The notes: generated by a model from the sequence alone, not told the origin. A stretch of DNA of 64,000 nucleotides from Hirundichthys speculiger (GCA_018398805.1 JAGFBZ010000012.1:310001-374000), one strand, 5' to 3'. Counted from the first letter of the stretch, positions 46,485-57,119 are shown. Program-made: numbers and translations.

Positions 46485-47242
46485 TAGAGGTCTTCGGAAC
46501 AACCCGACAACCCGAAAACCCGAGGTTCCGACCTGACCTGAATCAGGTCACGGGTCCATTCAAAAGACGTGACTTCGGGTCGGAATCAGTACAGTTAGTC
46601 TCGGGTCCGGTCGGTGCTTCTGACAGGCTGGGTCCACGTTTACTCCAGAGAGGTAAAGATATTAGCGGTGGCAGCCAATGTCAGGACTCGAGGCAGTTTA
46701 ATTAATTATTCATTAACTTGGCGTGTTTGTCATGAAACAATCGTGTTGCCGTAGCGTGTTATTAGCAGTTTGCCCGGCAGCTGTAAAGCACAACCGATCG
46801 CCAACATGACAACGCTGGATGAGAGAACATATTTACGACACGTCCTGACCGGTGTAGGCTATTAGCGTTAGCAGTTGCTACCAATAGCATCTGTATCCAC
46901 AAAGAAAATAATGATGTGGATTTATTGTTGTTTACATCACGTAGCCTATGTAGCAACTGAACCGGTAGAAGAAGACAACTTTAGGTAAGAAAATCAAGTT
47001 TTATTCAACGCTAGACAACTTAAACATGAGCAACTATAGGCTGGATTGGCTCGGTTCTATTCGGGTAACTCGGTTCAATTGGTGGTCGGAAACTAAAGAC
47101 TTGGGTCGGTCGGTTCCGTCGGTCCATTCGGGTTTGGACTCCCGGACTTATGATAATAGCTTGGGCCGGGTCGGTTTCGGGTCGAATTTTCATGGGTCTA
47201 TTCGGGTTCAGGTCCATGAAAGTGGATCCGTGAAGACCTCTA
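46485..47242. mobile_element. hAT-like element, family 2 copy 2 (758 bp)
   Basis: Same orientation and near-collinear with 12405-13175. Starts TAGAGGTCTTCGGAACAAC and ends TGAAGACCTCTA. Flanks CTCCTGAT and ACGCTGAT share the last five bases, a decayed target duplication. The two copies are very similar through the middle, including GCGTGTTTGTCATGAAACAA, suggesting a fairly recent common source. The 81-codon frame at 47026-47271 is an artefact of the GGGTC/TCGGGT repeats. Confidence 0.85.
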
Positions 47243-47250
47243 ACGCTGAT

Positions 47251-47679
47251 GCTTTGTTCCAGCTTGGCTAAGAAGAGGAGGTGTCATCTTATAATCAATA
47301 TCTCCATGAGAGCACAAAAAAAAAAAAAAAAAACACCACAGAAATGGAGCTCAAGATTCACCAAATACTCCAAAAGTTGTTTTCCTCGTTGCTCTCACAG
47401 ATCTGACCAGCTCAAACTGGAGCAACATTCACATCCTTTCTGCGGACTAATCTCTACCGCGGTTTGACACGTTTGTTTCCTCTGAAGCACTTTGACCATC
47501 AGTTGGTTCCTTTGTAATAGACGTTGACTTCTTTCTGAATCAACGTTGCAGAACTTCAGAATTTCAGAACTCAGTTTAATTGTAATTAAATGGACTACGG
47601 ACTAGAATGAACCGGATTATGAACTGAATTATACAGGAACTGCAGTGAACTGGAACAATTTGGACTCCATTGGATTGTG
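47251..47679. other. No recognised feature; A-run
   Basis: About 430 bp of unassigned sequence including an A-run at 47317-47333. Short frames only. Confidence 0.35.
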
Positions 47680-47683
47680 TTAA

Positions 47684-48887
47684 CCCTTTAGGCGCTGGAG
47701 TTTTTTCAAGAAAATATACAATTTTGATATCAATGATTTCAAAAGGTTCTAACTTGAAAGCAGTTTGAGATAAAGGTATACTGTCGATGAGAAAATTGTT
47801 CAGTATGACTCAGAGTCTGTAATAGGAGTGAAATTATTCATCTAATTTGCATATTATGACGTCACAACGTGGCGGCCATATTGGAAAATGTGCAATTTTA
47901 ATATCAAGGTTTCAAAAGCCTATAACTTTAAAGTGGTTTGAGATAAAGGACATACTGTAAACAGAAATATCTTCAGTATGAACCAAAATTGGGAATGGAA
48001 GATTTCTCATCTAATTTGATTATTGTGACATCACCTGCCCAAACCTGCCCAGTAGTCCTCAATTTCAAATTTTTCCTGCAGACCCATGCACAATGAAAGC
48101 TTTCATTTCAGGGACAATCACATCATAAAGTCATGAAATCTGGAGTTTGGTTTCAATATTTCCCTTTCAAAGAACTGGTGGCCTTTTCTGTTTGTTTGAT
48201 TGGTGCTGAGGCTTGAGAATTCAACATTTGGAAAAGGGATGAAATCAATGCACAGAATTTGTCAGATTGTCAGATTTTTTTTTTCCCGTGGCTTCTCCCG
48301 CGTTGCCAGGACAACCGCGGTTGTTTTCATCACTGCTACATTTTTCCATATTTGCAGTGTCATGAGCCCCCTGACACCTCCACCTGCTTGGCGATCGCAG
48401 AATGCTTCCACCGAGGTCACACTGAGGTGAAGCAGCTGATATACAATGTGCTGATTGTGGACTATGACTCGCAGACTTGCTGTCACTACTAATGTCAGTT
48501 TCTGCTTCACTGGACGACTGCACGTCTTCTTCCTCTGAATCAGAGATAGCCAGAACCTGACAAAGTACTTCATGGACGGTAAACCAACATCTCAGCATCG
48601 TGAGTAAATGAAAAAACACTCTTTTGCTCTGCTCTGCTCTCACTACGTTCAGGATTTCTATCACTGCTGCGCCGCACGTCTCTGTGCTGGAGAATGTTTT
48701 TCAAACTCATTTTACACTAAACACAAAATAGCGCCACCTCCAAAAATGGTTCACAGATTACAGGCGCACATGTCCGCCATCTCCTGGTGAAGAGTAGTAA
48801 CAAGATTCGGCATCACATTTATAGATACAGCCCGTTTTATTCAGCAATGTTGCTTGTTGCAATATTGCGACTTTGGCGCTTTAAGGG
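47684..48887 (-). mobile_element. piggyBac-like element (1.2 kb, non-autonomous)
   Basis: TTAA flanks at 47680-47683 and 48888-48891. Tips CCCTTTAGGCGC and, inverted, GCGCTTTAAGGG match at 10 of 12. A palindrome-like TTGCAATATTGCGA lies just inside the right tip. The right part matches, in reverse, the partial element at 63738-64000. A transposase N-terminal frame runs leftward from 48664. The catalytic core and C-terminal domain are absent. Confidence 0.85.
48245..48664 (-). pseudogene. piggyBac transposase N-terminal fragment (139 codons)
   Basis: Open from an ATG 223 bases inside the right tip. It contains FTVHEVLCQVL and then SDSEEEDVQSSSEAETDISS, the hydrophobic-then-acidic leader common to piggyBac (PGBD-like) transposases. 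After about 80 residues the sequence loses similarity. The start region is also conserved in the partial copy at 63.96 kb (shared NV-RAEQS-R), which supports it as the true start. Whether this truncated leader is ever expressed is unknown. Confidence 0.65.
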
Positions 48888-48891
48888 TTAA

Positions 48892-49848
48892 AGTTTGTGA
48901 ACTCAGAATGCTAGAAAGTGTCTTCAGATGACTCTGCCGTTAAACTGCCGTTAAAGCTCTGCAGCCGTCGTGGTTGTGTCGACTGGATGCTCCTGCGTGA
49001 GCTCCTCCTACCAGAGCCACGAAGAGGAGGAGGAAGGATTTCCAAGAAGCGAAAGAGTGTGACCGGCCAGGCTGATTAATGATGAGCCAAGTGCGTAAAG
49101 TGAGCTTGATTTAGTGGCGTGCGTTGGGTTTGATCTGTTTTGAAAAGTGACCCCATGTTTACAGGGACGTTTGCAGGGACATATTTACATCTCTCTGCTG
49201 CTGTTACACAAACATCTGCTGCACCCACAAACAGAAAATCTCAGTTTGCACCCTGCATGCAATTAAGCTCCATGACTTACGTTCACAAGCTCAAGACATT
49301 GATGAAAAAAAGAAAACTGTTATTTCAAGCACTTTCCTTTCGTGACCTTGTGCAGTGATTTCTTCTTTGGTGGATTTCAGCGCAGACACGGTCCTTTTCT
49401 GAGCAGGCTTTCACATTTGGACGCAGGTTTGCAGACTCACACATACACCTTGATGTTCCTCAGTGCTTCCGATCTAATTTCTGCAGATGTGGTGACCCGT
49501 GAAATGGTGCCGAGTCACTCTCTTCCCCGCCGCCATGCAAAAAGCTGCACATCGCCCCCATTCAGCCTCCAACATTAACCCAGAGGCCGCTCTTAATACC
49601 TCAGCGTCTCTGCCGCCGGACCGCCGGCTGAGCTGGAGACGGGCCTCCTCCACAGCAGGGCGACGTGCATGTTTGAGCGGGCACTTTGAAGTCAACTTGG
49701 CTGCCAGGTGTATTTATTTCCGTGCGTTTCCGCGTGCAAGTTGGTTAAAAACCCGAAGCTGTTGTAACGAGTTTCTGTGTGAGAATGGGCTCACTTCAAA
49801 GATAAATATGTCCGTGAGAAATCTCTGCAGAACTCTCACTCCACCATC
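48892..49848. other. No recognised gene
   Basis: Largely unique sequence. The stretch 49490-49720 is GC-rich and is open for a long way on the plus strand (frame 49499-50128, 209 codons), but the frame ends inside the hAT relic that follows and its first part has no domain, so I do not treat it as a gene. Confidence 0.35.
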
Positions 49849-49849
49849 T

Positions 49850-50507
49850 AAGGCAAACTCAAGGCCCGCGGGCCAAATGTGGCCCTCCACGTCATTTTAT
49901 GTGGCCCTCGAGAGCTTGGGCATGATTGGCTTAAAATTTAAACCAATATTTAAAGACTTAAAAATAAGCTTACACTGGTTTAAAGCGCATATTAACAATA
50001 AACTACAGCTCCCATCATGCATTTCGTCGTTACCCACAGCGATAACGGTAGCTATTAGCAAGACGATTTTTCAGAACATCTCCAAGAAAATAAAAATTGA
50101 TGCACAAGGAAAGCAGTTTCATGAATGATGGGAAAACAACAGTTTGTCTTCTGTGTTATGAGGCGGTGTCAGTCGTGAAAGAGTTTAATCTACGTCGGCA
50201 TTTTGACAGCAAACATGGAGCTAAGTATGTTAAATTTAGCCTACAAGAAAAACAAAGAATCGCTTCTGCTTCTGAAACCGAGGTAATGGATACTCTTACA
50301 ACCACAAACCCTGAGTTTAATATAATAATGAGTTAAATATTTGAAACTTGAATACAAAATAAATACAGAAACTGTTATTTAACATTTATTTTGATCAATT
50401 TATTTTGATTTACATTGCATTTTGTTGCATTCATGCTGCCAATCAGGCCCTTCGAGGGCAACCATGATGCTGATGTGGCCCTCAGTGGAAATGAGTCTGA
50501 CACCCCG
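49850..50507 (+). mobile_element. hAT-type element with CAAACTCAAGGCCCGCGGGC tip
   Basis: The left end GCAAACTCAAGGCCCGCGGG and right end GGAAATGAGTCTGACACCCC are the two ends of a very widespread vertebrate hAT family. The left tip is eroded. ATCTA is shared near both flanks (49845-49850 and 50508-50513), a probable trace of the duplication. It holds a zinc-finger relic at 50077-50339. Confidence 0.75.
50077..50339 (+). pseudogene. hAT transposase N-terminus, C2H2-like finger (GTF2IRD2/ZBED-type)
   Basis: One frame gives ISKKIKIDAQGKQFHE and stops. A shifted frame continues with CLLCYEAVSVVKEFNLRRH followed by FDSKH and a basic tail. The C-x2-C...H-x4-H pattern and the flanking phrases match the N-terminal finger of hAT-derived proteins such as GTF2IRD2-like and SCAND3-like proteins. 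A deletion or frameshift separates the two parts, and the rest of the transposase is missing. Confidence 0.75.
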
Positions 50508-51078
50508 ATCTACGAGGAAAACTTTCTTAATCTTATCTCCAGAGAGGGCAAGAAAAAAAAAGGGAAATTAGGGCGGCTATCTCACCTGTCACTTTCATGA
50601 GGGCTATTTCTGAGATAAACAGATAAGAGGATGGAGGAGAGGCACTTGAGGAGGGCTTTTTTCCTCCCAGCAGCGGTGCCAAGCAGCCATCTCTGGAGCT
50701 AGAACAGCTCATCCTGGACCTGAAACATTGGATATATTTGAAGGCGATCAGACGCCTGGGTGCCAACGCTGCCTCCACCTGGCCAGCGCTTCTCCGCGGG
50801 GCCCATCTGAGATATAAATGAGCAGTAAAACAAGGAGGCATCGTCCATGGATTCCACGTTGGCCACATTTATTTTGCTTTTAATGGTTCTGCTCTGGTGC
50901 ACAGGTGATGAATGGGCACGGGCCAAAAAAACCTGGGCTCCCGGTGGGCCAGCCTCATAACTGAACCCAGGTGGGCGATTGTTTTATCACTTTGTAACTC
51001 TTGAAAGGTGCTCTGGCCTCGAGGATGCAGATTGATGAAAAGTTTTCCTGCAGATGCACCATAAAGGTGTATGATTAC
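50508..51078. other. Unassigned; possible 24-bp micro-exon on the minus strand
   Basis: On the minus strand a strong pyrimidine tract ends CTGTTTATCTCAG at 50610, followed by 24 bases (50586-50609) and then GTGAGA, a consensus donor. The 24 bases keep phase 2 open after the exon-like segment at 51079-51224. This is suggestive only; no transcript evidence is available. Confidence 0.3.
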
Positions 51079-51224
51079 CCCACATATCCTCCGGTGACAA
51101 CAGCCTGGGACTCCAGACGGGTCAGTCCGGCAGCACCCTCCTCTTCCTCAGCCATGTCTGTGCAGAGGTTGATCCGACATTGTTTTGTTGAAAAATGCAT
51201 GGATGTCCCTGGAGGAACATGCTG
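51079..51224 (-). CDS. Candidate exon 2 of an unnamed minus-strand gene
   Basis: On the minus strand TTTCTAATGGATATTTTACAG gives a branch-point-like TAAT and a good 3' splice site. The exon then reads 48 open codons plus two bases (QHVPPGTSMHFSTKQC early, LESQAVVTGGYVG at the end) up to a GTAATC donor. It begins in phase 0, which matches the end phase of the exon-like segment at 51729-52073, with an intron of 504 bp between them. A longer open frame (51075-51521) runs through the intron, but it crosses a 13-G run (minus strand C) and lacks a start context. I recognise no domain. Confidence 0.35.
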
Positions 51225-51728
51225 CTGTAAAATATCCATTAGAAAGGTGGAAATGAGCTTTGCCTTGAACACAGACTCAACGCTGTGCCATCGGGGGGGG
51301 GGGGGCTGGACTTTGGAGGTGCAGCCGAAAACAGTCTGGATGGTGATTCTCATCTTTGGTCTGGAGCTCTCAATGCCCACTTTGTCCAAAATCCCAGAGA
51401 TGTAGACGTTGCATCTGGACAAGGTCACATAAAGGGTTCTTTTTCCATCATGGGTTTTTAACGTAATTTGTGAATGTAGCTCCTTCATCATCATCATCTT
51501 CCGCACTGATACATTTGCCATGTTTTTGTTTTTTTTAAGGTATAGAAGAATGTTCTTGATGCAGCATCATCTGAAGGATCAGAGAACCGGGATGTCCAAC
51601 CTTGTCCTTCATACACTGAAATTCCTCGGGTTTCCTTGGGGATTTTATTATGTACTGTGCAGTAAAAGGAAAAACGCCTTCTCGTTCTGTCTTGACTCCT
51701 GATGTTGTGTGGTCGATTTATCGACTAC

Positions 51729-52073
51729 CTTCCCTGACACCTTGGCGGAGGGCCTGGTCTCCTTCTTCCTCTTCTCCTCGTAGTACTTGGTTTCCAGATC
51801 CCACGTCTTCACAGCCCGATCCAGGGTGGTCACCGTGTGTCCTGTCCTTGGCCTCGTTGCGAATCTCACCTCCTCTCGTTGGCCTGTCGTCACCACCCTC
51901 AGAGCCTTCACAAACCGTTCACTAGGCGCCGTCCTCTTTATCCGGTGCCCGGCCTGGGTCCCTTTGGTCAGGTCCGTCCCACACTGGGCCAGGAACAATT
52001 CTTCATCTCTCATGTCCTCCAGCACAATACGGTTATGAAGAGTGTACGCCTTCCTTCTTTGAGGAATATCGTT
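51729..52073 (-). CDS. Candidate exon 1: doublecortin-like segment
   Basis: A 345-bp, 115-codon segment open in phase 0, bounded by TTTAG upstream (weak pyrimidine tract, GTTAAC nearby) and by AAG/GTAGTC downstream. It begins NDIPQRRKAYTLHNRIVLED and continues with EELFLAQCG. The order 'R-x-YTL-x-G/N ... LEDM-x-DEELFLA-x-CG' resembles the C-terminal half of doublecortin (DCX) domains, which bind microtubules, where the usual form is YTLDG ... L-x-D-x3-D-x-FIA-x-G. The rest is basic and lysine/arginine-rich (KYYEEKRKKETRP). The first half of the domain should lie in an upstream exon (above 52.1 kb), which I could not find. A multi-DCX protein such as DCDC1 is possible but not shown. It is the most gene-like segment in the window. 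Confidence 0.45.
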
Positions 52074-52385
52074 CTAAACATTACTTTTTTTTGTTAACAA
52101 GACAACTATCCTGCTTCTCAGAGCCTTTCATGAGATGCTGCTTTTGGTTTTGGACCAAGTCATCACTGTAGTCACCTGTTGTTTTTGGGGTTGCACCTAA
52201 TTTTAAAACCTGAGAAGAACCACATTTATTATAATTACAATGTCCTTTTCCAGATAGCTTTTAGGTTTAATAGTCAGTGTTTACCCAACGGGTGTCCAGT
52301 TTTATTTCCTTCTTTTATCCTCTGCACATCTGGTTTTGCTTCCAGTAGTTTAATAAATGTCTAATTTAGTTCTTTATCTTCCTGC

Positions 52386-52500
52386 AAGGCAGCACAGTGT
52401 CTTAGTGGTCAGCTCTGTTGCCTCACAGCTAGAAGGTTCCTGGTCTGAACCTCAGGCAGGTTCATTTTAGGTTAACTGGTGGTTCTAGAGAAGCCCACTT
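52386..52500 (+). mobile_element. tRNA-derived SINE head, Val(CAC)-like
   Basis: GGCAGCACAGTGTCTTAGTGG supplies an A-box-like CTTAGTGGTCAG, followed by an anticodon-loop-like CCTCACA and a B-box-like GGTTCCTGGTCTGAACC. This is the head of a fish tRNA-derived SINE. The matching tail pattern appears 1.3 kb away at 53835-53905. Confidence 0.7.
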
Positions 52501-52709
52501 ACCGTTAGTCATGTTGACCCATTGACCCATTGACCTGCTCAGTTCTTTCCCAAACTTTCTGCTCAGTCGTTTGCTGCTGGAAGAAGTTACGTAGTTGTTG
52601 ATGATACTGATGATGGTAAAAAGTCCAACACGAAACAAGCAATAATAAGAAATTCTTTGTCAGAAATGCTGTAAGCCGTTGCATTGAAGTGTGACAGAGT
52701 CTTGGGCCA

Positions 52710-53000
52710 GCCCCAGTGGCCTAATGGGTAAGACTCTGGCCTCCTAATGGTGGTTCAAGTCCCATCTGGGGTGGTCTCCCAAGTAGCTGTCTTTATAATC
52801 TTTCTGTGTGTTGTTCTCATCTGTCACACTTTCTGAGCTCCTTCATGACACAGTGCCCTTGGGGAAGACTTGACAGTGTCCTCCATACCAGCAGCTTCCC
52901 ACTGTGTGAATGGGGGAGTGAGAGGCCAATGTTAAGTCATTTTTGGGCACCGTGATGGTTGTCTTGAAAGTGCTGTTTTACCACCTGAGTCTCTGGAGCT
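52710..53000 (+). mobile_element. tRNA-Arg(CCT)-like SINE or pseudogene
   Basis: GCCCCAGTGGCCTAATGGG begins like a tRNA-Arg, with CCTCCTAA as anticodon loop and TGGTTCAAGTCCCATC as T-arm, closing with CTGGGGT, which pairs with the first seven bases. About 14 bases of the anticodon and variable region are missing, so it is not a working tRNA. The following 220 bp, with GTGTGAATGGGGGAGTGAG, looks like a SINE body. Confidence 0.65.
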
Positions 53001-53384
53001 GGTATCTTCCTCCACAGGTGGTTGAGGAATCTGTTCAGATGAGATCACATGTTAGTTGACACAGCTGGACAAGCTTTTACATGAAATACAAGTTATCTAG
53101 AGTTTCTTAAGATCAACTGGATTTTAACTACATTGCATTAAAGCCTTAGTCCAAATTCTCTACAGTTCTTTTTTTTTTCCTCCAAACCAAATCGTTCAGC
53201 CTGGTCTCATCTGAACACCCAAAGAGTCAATCATTTGGGTAGATGGCAAAGTTTTGGGAAAAAGAAGTGTTGATCCAAACGTGAATATGTTTTCAATCGC
53301 ACAAACCCCGTTCTTCATCTCAGGTGGATGTGATGATCTACTTTTCATGAAGTCCATTGTTGCCTCACTCCTGAAACAGTCAAA

Positions 53385-53457
53385 CCCATTTGTCAGGATT
53401 GGAACCCAGGTCAGCTGCTTGGGAAGCAGCCATGCTGCCTACTACACCACCAACACT
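53385..53457 (-). mobile_element. tRNA-Gly-like SINE or pseudogene
   Basis: On the minus strand: GTTGGTGGTGTAGTAGGCAG (A-box region), a perfect anticodon stem GCTGC/GCAGC with loop TTCCCAA, then GACCTGGGTTCCAATCC (T-arm, B-box). It resembles tRNA-Gly. The acceptor stem is poorly paired, so it is probably a pseudogene or SINE head. Confidence 0.6.
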
Positions 53458-53767
53458 CCTACAGAACTTCTGGAGATGCCAGCAGGGGATGATCTTTGTT
53501 CTCACACAAGTCACAGGTCCACAGGAGGAGAACAATGAAAATGCAAAATGGAGGAAGCAGGTCGAGTATGAAGAGATGCTGAGAGAAGTTCTGACAAATG
53601 TGTGGATCCCATTGCTTTAGGATGCAGAGAGTCCTCAGTTCAGTTGGGTCTAAATCATGCTAGCCAGCAGTAAAACATCTCTGCAGACATGGTGTTCTTT
53701 CATTTTCCAATGAATCCCATCATCACTCCCTTTAAATCAGTTAATGGCTTTGATGGTGACCAGAAAC

Positions 53768-53843
53768 AACTGATTTAGTCAGTTTGGGTCTGAACCCACA
53801 ACCTTGGTGTTATTAGGATCAATGTTCTCTAGTGAGCTGGGAT
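53768..53843 (-). mobile_element. tRNA-Ile(AAT)-like SINE or pseudogene
   Basis: On the minus strand: CAGCTCACTAGAGAACATTG, then CCTAATAACACCAAGG and TTGTGGGTTCAGACCC, closely following tRNA-Ile(AAT) through the anticodon and T-arm. The D-arm is shortened and the acceptor stem is gone. Confidence 0.6.
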
Positions 53844-53905
53844 AGACTCCAGCAGATCCCCGTGACCCTGCAGAGGATTGAGCAGGTATAGATGATGGAT
53901 CTTCC
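53835..53905 (+). mobile_element. SINE 3' tail
   Basis: GAGCTGGGATAGACTCCAGC, CCCCGTGACCCTGCAGAGG, then GCAGGTATAGATGATGGA are the tail of a common fish SINE. The head at 52386 may belong with it, the intervening sequence being later insertions. Confidence 0.7.
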
Positions 53906-55979
53906 TGCTTTCCCCTGCAGCTGATCTAGCTAGTGTCTAGGTCCTGACCACCTACACGCCCGGTTCCCTTTCACTCCAGTGTAATCACTGCCTACTGGAC
54001 CCCATCCAGTGTTTGCAGGGTCACAGGATAACCTTGGGCTCCAGTCCCAGGCCCAGACGGATCTGCTGCTGGATCACTGAACCACGTTCTTAAGGGGTCT
54101 TGCTAATGTGATGCTTCTCAGCCAGTCTGAGACTCTTCGGACCCTGGTGGGGTCTACTGGTGGGGGGTACTGGTGGGTGGATCCCTGGAGGAGCTATGAC
54201 CTCGTTCTCCAAGTCACCTTTATCTGCAGCCTTGCTCATTGACTTCTGCTTTAGTCTTTGGGACTGACCAGTCAGCCCTCCAGAGAGGCCTTTCCTCTGC
54301 GGTCAGGCCCTGATATGCCCTCTTGAACAGTTTCATCTCCTCTACTCATGCTGATATCTGGGTTAGATGTTTGCTTTAGTTCTTCTTCCTCAAACCTCCC
54401 GTGTTTGAGTCTGCTCTTGGGTCCTGACATGACGTGAGTTATTTAAACTAGCATCTGTGCAGGTGGAGCTTGTCCTTTTCCGTGGTGTAGTCCCACAGTC
54501 AAGTCTCGAGTGTCAACCATGTAAGGTGAAGTAGAGCTCATGTCACACGTTCCTTACAAAGTTTTTGGCCTTTGAAGGGAATATTTTTGGTCCTGTTTCA
54601 CCAACAGCATTTTAATAGTCTATTAGGATGTGATTTCTTTGTTCTGATGGAGCTGACATCATGTTAAAAACCTAATCACCCATTTCTATTTTTTATTCGT
54701 GCTGTCTGTCATCATTTGTACCTTTTTATGTTCTAATTTGGTACAACTAAAGATTTTATTTTCTGCAAAGACCTTTTATGTATTTTAGATGATCTGACTT
54801 GTGGACCTTTTACACAATATTTAATCTGCATCTATTATTCAAGCTCAGTTTTAATAACCTCGCAACCCTTTAAACACAAAACAAGAATAATTCAGTTTGA
54901 TCAAAGCGAACGGTCTGATCAGACAATCTACAACCTGCAATTGAAATATTCACCCATTATTACCAGAAGAGGCACGATTCCAGTCGGTATTACAATCACG
55001 GTGGCTCAGGGATAATCACATCGAGCGTTCAATCAGCAGTCATTGTGCCGCTCGCTTTCATTCGTGGAGTTTCTACACGGAAGGTAAATGACCTCTAAAC
55101 CACCGTAGATGGTTTCTATTCGTTGCTGCAGAAGGAAAAACCGTCACCGTGGAGCTTTTGATCGGTGCTGTCGCTGCTCATCAGGGTTTCTCGACTCACA
55201 GATCGAGGCCGGATGACTCTGGGAAGTCCAGAACAGAAACCTCCCATTTCCACCAGTTTTGCTCTCATTTTGAATGTTTCCCTCGTTGAACGTTACGCCA
55301 TCTTTCTGCGTTTACTACACTGTCATTCTGCCTATTTAAATCATCTCTGAATCCACTCGGCTCGTGTACATCTCCATGTTCAACAATATTCATTTCTTCC
55401 CTCCATGCGGCGGCTTCGTCGGCTGACAGAGTCCAGGCCCGCGGGGACGCTACAAGCTCTGGTTTGTCTGCAGCCGCTCTGTCGGCCTGTGTTTGGTCTT
55501 CGAGGGCCCACAGTTCATGGCTGAGACGCCAAAGCCTGTCTTTTTAAGTGAAGGTGGTGGTTAGCGCGGAGAATGCTCAGGGTGTCTGCTTTGTGTTGCG
55601 TCGCGGCGATAACGTGCTCTGACGCTCTAACGCGAACCAGCTGCCACCCCCGCCAGGGCGTGCAGACACCGTCTCGGCTGCTCCAGGTCCTCATGCTGCC
55701 CATTTCTGTTTTAAAATATACACATGTCGGTGGAGCATTGCTGGAGGATTTGTAGCTTAAAGTGGACTCTAAAGGTTTGGGTTTCCCTGGCATGTCTTCC
55801 CTGGTCAGTAAAAAGATTTACCCTCTACACGGGGTCCTCCTTGGCTGCACGACTGAACCTTAAATCAGGTGACTTCACAGCGGCGACATAAAGTACATAA
55901 ACCACATAGAAATTACTAGTTTCCTGCATTAATTCGCCATCGCTTTTGATCTGAGCCTCATCTGAGTCACAGTAATGTG
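53906..55979. other. TE-poor interval; no gene confirmed
   Basis: About 2 kb without a recognised repeat. The region 54880-55060 has an AT-rich, motif-dense texture (TTCAGTTTGATCAAAGCG, CCATTATTACCAG) that could be a conserved enhancer. Frames of 60-92 codons at 55165-55793 have no domain. Confidence 0.35.
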
Positions 55980-56420
55980 CTTGAGCGTACAACGCAGTGA
56001 TAATTTGTGTCTTTATCGAGCACAGCCATTAAATACTAAGAAGGAGGAAGAAGTAAGTGAACCCGTCGACCGGTTAATTCAACGAAGCTTAACTAACGAC
56101 AGTCATTTGCAGACCGGAGGTCAAGTTAAAGAAAGAGGCTTGGATTAAAAGACTAAAAGAAGATCTGCATGAGGATGGAGAGAGATAAGAAAGAGATCTC
56201 CAAGTGTTCAGTCCTCCATCAGTCCACAGATAGACTAACTGTCTAGAAGTGGAGTTCAGTTCTGTGGTTTCTCTTCCTGAAAGGGGAGGTCCAGTCAACA
56301 AGATTTCAAAGACAGAAAGAGCTAAAGAAGAACCTTCGAGGAACATCTGAAGACACCATCACTGTTCATGGGTCTATCAGGCAGAAGTCAATGAGCAGTG
56401 AGGATGTCAATGGAAGAACA
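55980..56420 (+). mobile_element. Tc1-like 5' relic with DNA-binding region
   Basis: AAGTAAGTGAACCCGTCG is the inner terminus pattern of this family. The following 300 bp read, in broken frames, like the paired-type DNA-binding domain of a Tc1-like transposase (DLHEDGERDKK, then LHQSTDRL and KWSSV). It ends at the hAT insertion point at 56445. No catalytic domain. Confidence 0.65.
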
Positions 56421-56444
56421 TGAGAAAAAAACAAAACAAATTCC

Positions 56445-57119
56445 TAGGGATGCACAATAACTGTTTTTTAAAACCGATACCGATAACTTTCAGCTCCTAA
56501 AGGCCGATACCAATAACCGATAACACACACGTATACCTAAGATCATTACATCAATACTATGAACAAAATCAAAAATAGTTTTGACTCAAATTGACTCAGA
56601 TATTTATTTTTTTTCCAATGAAAAACTATTGTCAAGCCTCTCAAACATTTTCTTAAAGCTGTCAAACAAACCTATTTGATATCTCACATTAACTCAAATA
56701 AGGTTCATTACTGACTGATATAAAAAATAAAGGCTCCTTGAACTGATGGAAATACATGAATCAGAATTACTAACTGAAAAGGATTTACATTTAAAGGATT
56801 TTGAATTAATACCTTTAATTAAAGTAAATGAGGTTCAGTGATTTTTTTGGTTTTTTTTTTTTAATCTCACGGAAGCTTTAGATGAGATGAGGAAGAGGAG
56901 AGGAGAGACTGCTGCTGGCTTGCACACGTTAGCATTAGCTCACGTTAGCACGATTTCAAAACTCCATGGAAGTGATTGTTATGTTGTAGGTGGCTGATCA
57001 GGTTTTACGTACTAAAGCTTGTGCTTCCCTCCTCGTAGAATTCACTCGGAGGATTTGTCACAAATAACCACCAAACTATCTTCTTCTGAAACTTTAACGA
57101 AGTTCCACGCTGCCGTGTT
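56445..57119 (-). mobile_element. hAT element, family 1 copy 3 (inverted, truncated)
   Basis: Starts CTAGGGATGCACAATAACTG and follows copies 1 and 2 in reverse (TGAAGGCTCCTTGAACTG, ACCTAAGATCATTACATCA). The far tip is not found, so this copy is right-truncated or rearranged, and no matching duplication was seen. The BED-finger relic at 57051-57119 corresponds to that in copy 2. Confidence 0.75.
57051..57119 (-). pseudogene. BED-finger relic, minus strand
   Basis: Reads NTAAWNFVKVSEEDSLVVIC then DKSS. The AWNF and C (single remaining) correspond to the VWNF...C-x2-C of copy 2, with the second Cys changed to Ser. It is a decayed transposase N-terminus. Confidence 0.6.

Noticed and set aside
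47026..47271. Conserved small protein shared with 13049-13267
   Set aside because: Both frames lie in copies of the same hAT element and are made of its repeated GGGTCGGGT-type motifs; conservation follows from the transposon copy.
49499..50128. Longest open frame in the window (209 codons)
   Set aside because: Its end lies inside a hAT relic and encodes part of that transposase; the first two thirds show no domain and no splice or start support. Treated as chance plus transposon sequence.
51075..51521. Single 148-codon minus-strand gene instead of spliced exons
   Set aside because: It crosses a 13-base homopolymer and a good internal 3' splice site; the splice-bounded reading fits the neighbouring exon phase better. 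Not fully excluded.
52710..52772. Functional tRNA-Arg gene
   Set aside because: The acceptor stem pairs, but about 14 bases of the anticodon and variable region are missing.
53385..53457. Functional tRNA-Gly gene
   Set aside because: The anticodon arm is perfect but the acceptor stem does not pair and the context is SINE-like.
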